Positions 1-7,172 of a stretch of 10,000 nt of DNA are shown piece by piece. The stretch's first letter is position 1; each line of letters starts with the position of its first letter. The notes below the pieces were generated by a model. It saw nothing but the letters and a program-made list of their open reading frames with translations, made no database searches and was not told the origin of the DNA. Location of the stretch: the NCBI GenBank assembly GCA_020216655.1, contig JAIWNU010000069.1:1-10000 (forward strand), given 5' to 3'. The stretch is from Treponema sp. GTDB lineage: Bacteria > Spirochaetota > Spirochaetia > Treponematales > Breznakiellaceae. The translations under genes were made by a program, and so were the position numbers.

Positions 1-573
1 GTTCGCAACAATGCGCTCAAACTAGCCCATCGAATTCATGAAGATGGCTTTGTGCCCGATGTTATTTATGTCTCCCTTCGCGGCGGGGCATATCTTGGAA
101 ACGTAATCAGCGAATATTTTAAGATTGTTCGCTCAGAAGGCCGTCCGGTATATTACGCGGCGGTTGTTGCCCGTTCATACACGGATATCCGTAAGCAGGA
201 GCGGGTCATGGTAGACGGCTGGACCTACGCACCAGAATACCTGCGGACCGGTGACAAGGTTCTCTTAGTGGATGATATTTTTGATTCTGGAAGAACTATC
301 AACAGGCTTGCAGAAATTATTTTGGAAAAGGGTATCCCGCGGAAGGATTTAAAAGTTGCGGTTCATGATTATAAATATTTTACTGATAAGGAAAATCAGC
401 TTCCCATTCAGCCAGACTACTGGTGCCGCAAACATGAAATGAGCGTTCATGACGAAGACCGGTGGATCCATTATATGAGCCATGAACTGGTCGGATTGAC
501 CAGGGCTGAACTGGAAGAACATTACTATAAACAGGATCCAGAATTGCGAAAGGTACTGGATGCGATAAAATAG
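1..573 (+). CDS. Phosphoribosyltransferase, COG2236/xanthine-guanine or hypoxanthine type, 5' end missing
   Basis: The reading frame is open from the first base of the window, so the gene begins upstream and 190 residues are visible. A GTG at 52 is in frame, but the 17 residues before it read as normal family sequence, so I do not take it as the start. Type I phosphoribosyltransferases transfer a ribose-phosphate from PRPP to a nucleobase in the cytoplasm. The PRPP-binding loop VLLVDDIFDSGRT is at visible residues 87-99 (259-297), with the two acidic residues followed by the D-S-G-R-T phosphate loop. An earlier SLRGGAYLGN segment matches the family's loop after the first strand. The C-terminal part with PDYWC and RWIHYMSHE resembles the archaeal-type purine phosphoribosyltransferases usually annotated as hypoxanthine or xanthine-guanine salvage enzymes. 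The exact base cannot be told from sequence. It is the first visible gene of a tight plus-strand run; the next start is 8 bases after its stop. Confidence 0.85.
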   Translation, partial: VRNNALKLAHRIHEDGFVPDVIYVSLRGGAYLGNVISEYFKIVRSEGRPVYYAAVVARSYTDIRKQERVMVDGWTYAPEYLRTGDKVLLVDDIFDSGRTINRLAEIILEKGIPRKDLKVAVHDYKYFTDKENQLPIQPDYWCRKHEMSVHDEDRWIHYMSHELVGLTRAELEEHYYKQDPELRKVLDAIK

Positions 574-581
574 GTAGGTAT

Positions 582-3344
582 ATGGGGCATAAATCGATAC
601 CCTTCTGGACTACCCTTGTTCTCATTTTGCTCCCCCTTGGGGTGCAAGCTCAGCCCGCTCAGCCCGCTCAGCCCGCTCAGCCCGCTCAACCAGCAGGGCT
701 GCTTACCAATGCGGCGAGCAAGGCTTATAAAGGGGATCAGCGATTTTGGTTTTCCGTACCAGAGGAAGATCGGCTTGTAGTCAATTTAGACGGCAAGGAA
801 ATTTTCCGGGGTATCGGTTCTGCCTCAGTGTTGCTATCTGTACCGTCGGGGACTGAAAAAACCTTTACCGTTGTGGCTCAACGGCGGTCCGCACCACCAG
901 ACAACCGTATCCTCGAAGAACAGACCTATACTATACAGATTGATAAACAGGCGCCCCAAAAACCAGCATTTTCTGCATCAACAGATGATGGGACTTCTTA
1001 TTTAATATCAGCCACTTGTGATGATAATGCACTGCTGGAAGGTATTTATGAAAGCAATGGAGCTTCTCGGCTTCTAAAACGTGAAGACGGTATCACACGG
1101 TTTTCTCAACGTTGTACCGCTCCCTGTTCTTTTATTTTATGGGCTGTCGATAAGGCGGGTAACTATTCCGAACCTATTACCTTCGCTGCCGAAGCTGCAG
1201 GTTTTACCATCCTTAACCCTGAGCCCGGTCTATGGGCAAATTTACAGCAATTAGTTATTTCTAAAACTGGTTCCGGAGAAATCTATTGGACCGATGATGG
1301 ATCCGATCCTTTTGGATCAGCAGGTCGTTTATATGAAACACCGCTTCTCATTGAAAAAAAAGGCAAAGTTACCCTTCGCGTGGGCATGAAATTACCGAAT
1401 GGCGTCCAGTTCGAGAAAAAGCTTGTTTACGAAGCATCAGATTATAATGAGGGGCTTTTTACTATTCCCCAGCGTGTCAGTGCTGCGAAAGAACTTGAAG
1501 TAAACGGAACTTTTGTTTGGAAAATCGGGTCAGGACCTTGGCTTGAAAAGGATATACCTATCAAACTCGTACCGGTAGCTCCCTTCAAGCGGTACATTAT
1601 TTTATCCTTAAAAAAGGATGGGCTTATATACCGATACCCAATACTGCTCGATGGGAAAACTGCCGATTCCGGCGCCGCTGGGTCGTCTGTAAATCATGAA
1701 CAAGTCCAGACAGGTACTCAGAAACCACAGTTTATCACGGCGGGTAGGCTCAGGGTCTTATATTGGAATAGTGCCGATAGCGGTATTATCCGTTACCATT
1801 TCCAGGGAGATGCTCGCTGGATAGATTATAATGGGCCGGTAGTAGTCCCTCCAGAGATATCAGAAGTTGCATGGCTTATAGATAGAGGTTTGATTCAGGA
1901 AGGCCCTGAACGCATGGTGTTGGAAAGACAATCCGCTGGTATGGATATACAGAGCGGCCGGATCGAATATCGGCCCTTCGCGCCAGTTCAGGGCACATTC
2001 GAAGTGCTCGGCCTTTTTGCTGGGGATAGACCCCCTGATTTTGCCGCTTGTGCGGGGGAAGATTTGGAATGGCGTTATATCTCTCCTGAAGGAAAAGAAA
2101 TATATCGTGTGCGTACAGATTCATTGCCCCCTGCTCCGCCAGTCCTTTCTGCTCCGCAGGAGGGCTTGTGGATTAGCGGCGGAGTAACTATTACGAGTTC
2201 CAGTTCGGAACATGAAGAAAATGTACAATCAGTCATCGAAGCTAGCTTACAAAATCCTTCTGGTACAACGGAGACAAAAAGAGCCGTTGGTACACTTATT
2301 TTAGATGTCCACCGGGAGAGTCCTGTATTGGTTCGCCTCTCAGCCTACACCGTAGATGCTTCGGGAAATAAAAGTTCTCCAGTAACAAGAAGCTTTACCA
2401 TCGATTCCAATTCGGTGTATGTCAGCAGCAAAGGTCTCTCTTCTGGAGATGGGAGCAGAAATAATCCGGTTGATTCTCTGCAAAAAGCCATAGAATTGGC
2501 AAAAACACTGAATCGGTCTTCGATTAGAATAGAGGGTTCCATAGTCCTTGATACTCCCCTCTCTCTTTCCTCGGGAATAAGTCTGGAAAGTTTGCCAGGC
2601 AGCTCTATTGGGGGAGAGTTGAGAGTCCAGAGAAAGGGTCAGATTCTTCTTTCATCGGGAACTGCAAGCATACGGTCTTTAAGTATCATCGCGACCAGCA
2701 CTGAAGCAAGTCCACTTATATCAGTCCAAGGAAGCACATTAGTTCTGGATACGGTTCGAATCTCTGTTAAAGGCACAGACATCGGCTCGATTTTTGCTCA
2801 ACAAGGAAATCTTACTTTTGAAAACTGCCTTATAAATCTCGAAGCGAGCAACTTTGCAACTGCTATTCGTATTCAGGAAAGTACTTTACGCTTTGGAAAT
2901 ACGACGCTCAATGTGTTAGCTCAAAAGTATGGCAATGCGGTGGATGCTTCTGGCAGTACTTATATTCAAGAAAACAGCTCGGTAAGCGTAAAAGCCCGTG
3001 ATGGGACTATATTTCAGTTTACTAATATGCAGTATACCCTTGTTAATAGGTCAAAGATTTCTTTGACCGCCGACTTTGCAGCCCAGACTTGTGTATCCAG
3101 CGGCACTGTACCTATTGTTAAAGACTCGGTGTTTTATTTTAAAGGAAACGCTCAAAAGTCTGTTGTATTTAATTTGGGGAGACTGGATTCTATTTCGCAT
3201 GACACAAAAAACACCATTACTGGTAATTATTTTATTGGTTTTACCGCGGTGCTTCATAACGCTCCAAAAGGTTTCGATCTACAAGCCTTTAATCGTAGCT
3301 TTGCATCCACTAATAGTCCTAATTTTATCGCTGAGGATCTCTAG
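582..3344 (+). CDS. Large exported protein: signal peptide, QPA repeat linker, chitobiase-C-like module, C-terminal beta-helix
   Basis: Function is not recognised. The 920-residue product starts with a classical signal peptide: basic HK, a hydrophobic core at about 8-20, and VQA at 21-23 before a probable signal peptidase I cut. Five QPA triplets follow at once (24-38), encoded by a 9-bp tandem repeat. Residues about 207-285 carry IYWTDDGSDP (234-243), which resembles the chitobiase/beta-hexosaminidase C-terminal module. Segments ending in AVDKAGNYSEP (188-198) and YTVDASGNKSSP (589-600) look like Ig/FN3-type beta domains. From about 612, YVSSKGLSSGDGSRNNPV opens a region resembling DUF1565, followed by short alternating beta-rich turns to about 890. 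That pattern suggests a right-handed parallel beta-helix, as in pectin-lyase-fold proteins. No catalytic triad or metal site stands out, so a binding or structural role outside the inner membrane is more likely than an enzyme. The ATG is 8 bases after the upstream stop, with only a weak AGGTAGG-like ribosome site. The downstream gene starts 2 bases after the stop. Confidence 0.85.
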   Translation: MGHKSIPFWTTLVLILLPLGVQAQPAQPAQPAQPAQPAGLLTNAASKAYKGDQRFWFSVPEEDRLVVNLDGKEIFRGIGSASVLLSVPSGTEKTFTVVAQRRSAPPDNRILEEQTYTIQIDKQAPQKPAFSASTDDGTSYLISATCDDNALLEGIYESNGASRLLKREDGITRFSQRCTAPCSFILWAVDKAGNYSEPITFAAEAAGFTILNPEPGLWANLQQLVISKTGSGEIYWTDDGSDPFGSAGRLYETPLLIEKKGKVTLRVGMKLPNGVQFEKKLVYEASDYNEGLFTIPQRVSAAKELEVNGTFVWKIGSGPWLEKDIPIKLVPVAPFKRYIILSLKKDGLIYRYPILLDGKTADSGAAGSSVNHEQVQTGTQKPQFITAGRLRVLYWNSADSGIIRYHFQGDARWIDYNGPVVVPPEISEVAWLIDRGLIQEGPERMVLERQSAGMDIQSGRIEYRPFAPVQGTFEVLGLFAGDRPPDFAACAGEDLEWRYISPEGKEIYRVRTDSLPPAPPVLSAPQEGLWISGGVTITSSSSEHEENVQSVIEASLQNPSGTTETKRAVGTLILDVHRESPVLVRLSAYTVDASGNKSSPVTRSFTIDSNSVYVSSKGLSSGDGSRNNPVDSLQKAIELAKTLNRSSIRIEGSIVLDTPLSLSSGISLESLPGSSIGGELRVQRKGQILLSSGTASIRSLSIIATSTEASPLISVQGSTLVLDTVRISVKGTDIGSIFAQQGNLTFENCLINLEASNFATAIRIQESTLRFGNTTLNVLAQKYGNAVDASGSTYIQENSSVSVKARDGTIFQFTNMQYTLVNRSKISLTADFAAQTCVSSGTVPIVKDSVFYFKGNAQKSVVFNLGRLDSISHDTKNTITGNYFIGFTAVLHNAPKGFDLQAFNRSFASTNSPNFIAEDL
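651..695 (+). repeat. 9-bp tandem repeat encoding (Gln-Pro-Ala)n
   Basis: Four perfect copies of CAGCCCGCT occupy 651-686. A fifth, diverged copy (CAACCAGCA) at 687-695 encodes the same QPA triplet. The unit is a multiple of three, so gain or loss of copies changes the linker length without breaking the frame. It begins exactly at the predicted signal-peptidase cleavage point of the 582-3344 protein. The mature protein therefore starts with a flexible proline/alanine spacer. Confidence 0.95.
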
Positions 3345-3346
3345 AA

Positions 3347-4996
3347 ATGTCGATTAAGAAAGCTCTTTATGTAAGCATATACTGGTTTGTCTTTGTAACA
3401 ACATTTTTATCTCCTGAACGGCTTATTGCCGATCAGCTCTTATCTCCAAACCTTGCAAAAAGCACAGGCTGGGTAAGCATATTTACCAAAAAAGACCAGG
3501 ACGCAATCCGAAGTCTCGTGGCAGAGCTTGATAAAACAAGAAGTGCCATGATACAGGATACACAAACCGTATCAGAGGCTCTTGTTACCTACAGAAATAA
3601 AATACGTCTACTTGAATCACTATTAGATCGATATCGCATGAATGAATCAGCTTTTATAAAAGCCGAACAATGGCTAGAATTACCGGGCCTTTCTGTTCCG
3701 GAGGCTGAAAAAGAATTATCCCGTTTAAGGCTTTTATATTTCACAGAAGCGAGATCCTATGCAGATTATCAATATGGACACAGGACTACAAAAGAATTTA
3801 TTACCTATAGTAAGCAAGAAGAACTGCTGCTTAAAAATGGAAAAGCTCTTGCAGATTTCTTAGCTTCCCGCATTACTAAAAGCGGAAAATCTTCTCTTAA
3901 ACCTATGGCGCTCTCCCTTGCAAGCAGGTTGATGTTACACCCTGACTGCCCGGCTCTGATATCTGATCTTGCAGTAAGTGCCGAGCAATTGCCCCCATCT
4001 CAATATCGGCAATGGATTAATCTATTGGCTAGAGGGAGTCCTTCTGTTCTGACCCCATCGGCAATCAAAGGACTAGCCGATAGTGCTGAGGGTAAAAGTT
4101 TTGAAAAATTACTCACCCTATTTAGTACCACGTATCAAAGGAAAAGACAGATTCGTGAATTGCTCCCCACGGGGATTGTTTTATCCTGGTATACGGATCG
4201 TTTAGCAGGATTTTCCAGTACAGAAGGGAATGTCCCAGCACTAAATACTGTGTTCCTGCAAAGTTTATTTTCCGATAAGATCGCAGAATATGCAAATGCC
4301 TGTGGGCAAGACCAGTTGTTATCTGGAGCTCTGCTAGAAATTCTTACCCAAAGCTGGGTTTATGCTACCCGGCCTGAATTGTGGGCTGCTGCCTTATGGC
4401 CCTTCGGCAATATTACACTTGATTCAATAAGATTCGCCCTGCAAAAACTCATACAAGAATCAGAGGTGGTAAATGATAAAAACGATATATCATGGAGTAC
4501 AGTAGTCAGCGCAGAATCCTATGCGGTAAAACTGCAAAAGCCTCAGGAACTCTCAGGTATGCTGCCTATTGTATCGGAATTTATGTTTAAAAGCGAAGCA
4601 TTTGCGTTATTTCTTGAAAGCAATCGTTATGAACAGAATCGGAATCTATTGTTCCAAAGGCTTACAAAAGCTTTCTATAATGCTCCCTCTGTTGCTTCGC
4701 TTGCAGCCCTGCCGTTTAATCAGGTTTTTTTGTTGCTGCAATCCCAATCTATGGACCTGTTGCAGCCGGAAATGCTCGGTCTATTAATAGCTAAAAATCA
4801 AAAGATCACAAAGGAACAGCAGCCTTGGCTTGCTGCATATGTAACAAAACTTGGCCGTGCGAGGGGAATCCCAGAGAGGCTACTTATAAATAGTAGCCTG
4901 TATGGGCAAGAATCGGCATGTATGAATTATATTCATGCGGGCAGCAGTTGTTTTAGGCTCGTCTTTTATGTAAACAAGCTCGAATCTCAGGAATAA
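3347..4996 (+). CDS. Exported helical protein of unknown function
   Basis: I do not recognise this 549-residue protein. The N-terminus has two lysines (4-5) and a hydrophobic stretch at about 6-21. This is consistent with a signal peptide cut near LIA-D (28/29), although an uncleaved anchor is possible. Residues about 48-145 are rich in heptad-like charged and leucine positions and look like long helices or a coiled coil. The rest also reads as alpha-helical, with many short Leu/Ala-rich helices resembling an irregular helical-repeat array, and I see no enzyme motif. Two cysteines near the end (525 and 535) could pair in an oxidising compartment. The start is well supported: GAGG at 3333-3336 lies 10 bases before the ATG, and the ATG is 2 bases after the upstream stop, so translation is probably coupled. 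The lipoprotein gene follows after 3 bases. Periplasmic or envelope location and partnership with its two neighbours are inferences from the signals and gene order. Confidence 0.8.
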   Translation: MSIKKALYVSIYWFVFVTTFLSPERLIADQLLSPNLAKSTGWVSIFTKKDQDAIRSLVAELDKTRSAMIQDTQTVSEALVTYRNKIRLLESLLDRYRMNESAFIKAEQWLELPGLSVPEAEKELSRLRLLYFTEARSYADYQYGHRTTKEFITYSKQEELLLKNGKALADFLASRITKSGKSSLKPMALSLASRLMLHPDCPALISDLAVSAEQLPPSQYRQWINLLARGSPSVLTPSAIKGLADSAEGKSFEKLLTLFSTTYQRKRQIRELLPTGIVLSWYTDRLAGFSSTEGNVPALNTVFLQSLFSDKIAEYANACGQDQLLSGALLEILTQSWVYATRPELWAAALWPFGNITLDSIRFALQKLIQESEVVNDKNDISWSTVVSAESYAVKLQKPQELSGMLPIVSEFMFKSEAFALFLESNRYEQNRNLLFQRLTKAFYNAPSVASLAALPFNQVFLLLQSQSMDLLQPEMLGLLIAKNQKITKEQQPWLAAYVTKLGRARGIPERLLINSSLYGQESACMNYIHAGSSCFRLVFYVNKLESQE

Positions 4997-4999
4997 TAT

Positions 5000-6061
5000 A
5001 TGAAACGACTGTTATGTATAGGGATATCAATTCTGCTTATTTCCGCCTGCAGCAAAGGTGCTCATGAGGCTCAACAGCCTGATGCTTTGCATCCTTCGCC
5101 TGTCAAGGAAGAACAAGCAGCACGGCCTACATTCAAAGATAAGACTGATCCTTCATGGAATTCCTATTCTATTGCCTTGCCTACCGCCGCAATTATATTA
5201 AGTGAACTATCAAAGGCATCCCAATCGGATGGGGCGCTCACAATTAAGTCCGCTGTCGGAAACAGGGCTTTCATGTCTACCTCTCGATATTCAGTCGAGG
5301 GCTCAAAAAAATTAATAGTAAGGCCCCTAGATGAATCAATGATAACCGAAAAAGTATTACCCGATCCGGCCCAGCTCCCTGTTAGCGATCCTCAGGCTGT
5401 CTGGACCGCTCCTTTTATCATAACTGCAGGTCCCTACCTTTGCACTAATGCGGTTATTCTAGCCACATCAGAACCGGCTATTGTAATCCTTGAACCTGAA
5501 ACGCTTGTTCCGATCAAATCTTTTCCTATATCCCATTTAATAATTTCATTTACGAAGTTTAACCCAGAAACTTATGAACTATATGCAATTCATGGGGACC
5601 TCAGTACCGGGACGTACCGTTTTGGAGATACGGAAACGGTACAATCCGATACGGTACAGCTTCTTGTGGGGCCTGAAGAAAATGCACTGCGAAAAATGCA
5701 GGATAAGACGGGGAAACTGCTCTCTTCATCTACCCCTATACAATTTGGCCGCACACAAATTTTCCCCGTCGTTTCAGCAGTAGAAACCACCGCAGCAAAC
5801 CTGTTTAGAATTGCTGTCGAAGAAGATGGCCCCTACCGGATCTATCTGGATGGACTTGGCAATATACCATTTCTGCTTATTCTCTTTGATAAGGACGGTG
5901 AAAGTATCTTTTCCAATATCGAGTATGCGGTGGAAAAAGTAATGGAGTATCCTTTAGAAAAATCTAAAGTTTACTATCTTGTAGTCTCCCTCTTTGCTGG
6001 AAATACTGAAGGACAAAATACGGCGAAGGGGCCGGTACAATTGGTGATCAGAAAAAAATAA
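5000..6061 (+). CDS. Lipoprotein of unknown function with C-terminal PPC-like beta domain
   Basis: The 353-residue product has a lipoprotein signal: MKRLL, a hydrophobic core, then the lipobox ISAC with Cys17 as the lipidated residue after signal peptidase II cleavage. A polar, proline-rich tether follows (about 18-50). The middle, about 55-255, is beta-rich without a motif I know. The C-terminal 90 residues include ANLFRIAVEEDGPYRIYLDG and later KVYYLVVSLFAGNTEG. They resemble the beta-sandwich PPC (bacterial pre-peptidase C-terminal) type of domain that often accompanies secreted proteins; this is weak, pattern-level resemblance. AGGA at 4989-4992, seven bases before the ATG, supports the start. 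The stop overlaps the rnhB start by one base (TAATG). It is probably anchored in the inner or outer membrane facing the periplasm. As the only lipidated member of the three-gene exported cassette, it may hold the other two at the membrane. Confidence 0.83.
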   Translation: MKRLLCIGISILLISACSKGAHEAQQPDALHPSPVKEEQAARPTFKDKTDPSWNSYSIALPTAAIILSELSKASQSDGALTIKSAVGNRAFMSTSRYSVEGSKKLIVRPLDESMITEKVLPDPAQLPVSDPQAVWTAPFIITAGPYLCTNAVILATSEPAIVILEPETLVPIKSFPISHLIISFTKFNPETYELYAIHGDLSTGTYRFGDTETVQSDTVQLLVGPEENALRKMQDKTGKLLSSSTPIQFGRTQIFPVVSAVETTAANLFRIAVEEDGPYRIYLDGLGNIPFLLILFDKDGESIFSNIEYAVEKVMEYPLEKSKVYYLVVSLFAGNTEGQNTAKGPVQLVIRKK

Positions 6062-6654
6062 TGCGCTGCGGTCTTGATGAAGCGGGGAGGGGGCCCCTTG
6101 CTGGTCCAGTCTGTGCGGCAGCGGTTGTGTTGCCCCAGGATTTTCCTATAGAAGTGCTTGGGGACAGCAAAAAACTTTCTCTTGCTCAGCGGGAAAAGGC
6201 CCGTGTTATTATTTACCAACAGGCTGTGGCCTGGGGAATCGGCTGGGCTTCGGCGGCGGAGATCGATAAAATCAATATTTTACAAGCCAGTCTCCTTGCC
6301 ATGGAACGGGCCTTTTATGCCATGCTTTCCTATGCAGCATCGATGAATCGATCGCTTGATATTTCTGAAGCGGTGGCCGACGGCTTATATACCCCCCACA
6401 TTCCAGTCCCTTGCTCTGCCCTGGTAAAGGCTGACGGGTCTGTACCTGAAGTAATGGCCGCATCAATTCTTGCTAAGACAGCCCGGGACCGGATGATGGA
6501 GCGTTATGGCTGGATATACCCTGAATATGGCTTTGAACAGCATAAGGGGTATCCCACCAAACTGCACCGGTCCCGGATTCTGCAATATGGGCCTTCTCCA
6601 ATACAACGGCTTAGTTTCAGTATCGGTCCGGAACAAGCCCTGTTTGATTTCTAA
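6061..6654 (+). CDS. rnhB: Ribonuclease HII
   Basis: RNase HII cuts the RNA strand of RNA/DNA hybrids and nicks 5' of single ribonucleotides misincorporated in DNA, starting ribonucleotide excision repair in the cytoplasm. The 197-residue length is normal for the family. The signature GLDEAGRGPLAGPV is at residues 4-17. The four acidic metal ligands are all present as D6, E7, D107 (in VADG) and D125 (in KADGS). The GDSKKL segment (34-39), the AASILAKTARD helix (133-143) and the HKGYPTKLH motif (161-169) also match. The N-terminus is very short, with only three residues before the signature, but no ATG, GTG or TTG lies just upstream in frame. Its ATG shares one base with the lipoprotein stop codon and has no good ribosome site. 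Translation therefore probably depends on re-initiation after the upstream gene. Confidence 0.97.
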   Translation: MRCGLDEAGRGPLAGPVCAAAVVLPQDFPIEVLGDSKKLSLAQREKARVIIYQQAVAWGIGWASAAEIDKINILQASLLAMERAFYAMLSYAASMNRSLDISEAVADGLYTPHIPVPCSALVKADGSVPEVMAASILAKTARDRMMERYGWIYPEYGFEQHKGYPTKLHRSRILQYGPSPIQRLSFSIGPEQALFDF

Positions 6655-6690
6655 CTTGATTTTAAAAGCCGGAGACGTTTTGAAATAATG

Positions 6691-6738
6691 AGCCAATTTC
6701 AAAATACGAAGCGTAGCAACCGACTTTTGAAATTGGCT
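6691..6738. terminator. Long inverted repeat between convergent genes, probable bidirectional terminator
   Basis: AGCCAATTTCAAAA (6691-6704) and TTTTGAAATTGGCT (6725-6738) form a perfect 14-bp stem around a 20-base loop. The loop itself contains TACG-AAG-CGTA, a possible inner hairpin. On the plus strand the stem is followed by TAATTTTCTTTATT, a moderate U-rich tract suited to ending transcription after rnhB. On the minus strand a shorter U-rich stretch (ATTATTT) follows. The right arm contacts the stop codon of the minus-strand PUR-domain gene at 6738-6740. Terminator function is inferred from position and structure; the stem is AT-rich, so strength is uncertain. Confidence 0.65.
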
Positions 6739-7157
6739 TAATTTTCTTTATTGTCCTTTTTATAGGTTCGTATCACCGGTTTTTTTGAATTTTTAGCAGA
6801 AGCCCCTTTGTGACGAACCGAAGAGCCCTCGGAATAGGACGACCCAGCTGAGTGCTTTTTCACTACCTTTTTGGGGATTTCCTTTTCGGGTGTAGTCTTT
6901 TTTTCAAATTCTGTTCGTTTTTTATCCTTATAGGCTTTTTCGAGAACCTTAAGTGAGCCATCAAAGCCCTTAAGAAATTCCTGCAGGTCCTCAGCAAAAA
7001 GTACAATAGACTGCCGTTCAAAACCGCCGGTTTCTTTGTTTTTGCTTTCGACGATATTGAGATATAAATCTCCCATCCGGTTTTCTTTTACGTTAAAGAA
7101 ATAAGTCCTGTTTTGCAGACTTACTTTGGTGGAGAACAATTCCCCTCTAATTCCCAT
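6738..7157 (-). CDS. PUR-domain nucleic-acid-binding protein (DUF3276, BpuR-like) with long basic tail
   Basis: The N-terminal half (about residues 3-75), with GELFSTKV, RTYFFNVKENRMGDLYLNIV and GGFERQSIVLF, closely resembles the PUR domain of spirochaetal DUF3276 proteins. The best known is Borrelia BpuR, which binds DNA and RNA and regulates gene expression. Such proteins form dimers whose beta sheets contact single-stranded or duplex nucleic acid. After the domain comes a 64-residue tail (76-139) rich in lysine, serine and glutamate, with no obvious fold. It is probably disordered and adds positive charge for nucleic-acid contact. The start is firm: the ribosome site AGGAGA (minus strand, 7166-7171) is 8 bases from the ATG. 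The gene begins 15 bases after the stop of the phosphohexomutase gene on the same strand, so the two probably share a transcript. The protein is likely cytoplasmic; its targets cannot be read from the sequence. Confidence 0.88.
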   Translation of the reverse strand: MGIRGELFSTKVSLQNRTYFFNVKENRMGDLYLNIVESKNKETGGFERQSIVLFAEDLQEFLKGFDGSLKVLEKAYKDKKRTEFEKKTTPEKEIPKKVVKKHSAGSSYSEGSSVRHKGASAKNSKKPVIRTYKKDNKEN

Positions 7158-7165
7158 ACAATATA

Positions 7166-7171
7166 TCTCCT
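7166..7171 (-). promoter_or_regulatory. Ribosome binding site of the PUR-domain gene
   Basis: AGGAGA on the minus strand lies 8 bases before the ATG at 7157 and inside the 15-base gap after the mutase stop codon. It fixes the start and indicates independent initiation within a shared mRNA. Confidence 0.8.
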
Positions 7172-7172
7172 A

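Noticed and set aside
52..54. GTG as start of the phosphoribosyltransferase
   Set aside because: The frame is open to base 1 and the upstream residues read as normal family sequence, so the true start lies outside the window.
1354..1361. A8 run in the large exported gene as a phase-variation tract
   Set aside because: It is short and encodes ordinary Glu-Lys-Lys; nothing indicates that it switches the frame.
3076..3357. 93-residue open frame on the plus strand
   Set aside because: It overlaps the end of the beta-helix gene in another frame, has no ribosome site and has a composition typical of a shadow.
5630..5660. Short direct repeat containing ACGGTACA in the lipoprotein gene
   Set aside because: It is only about 8 bases, encodes a local TVQ repetition, and is within what chance allows.
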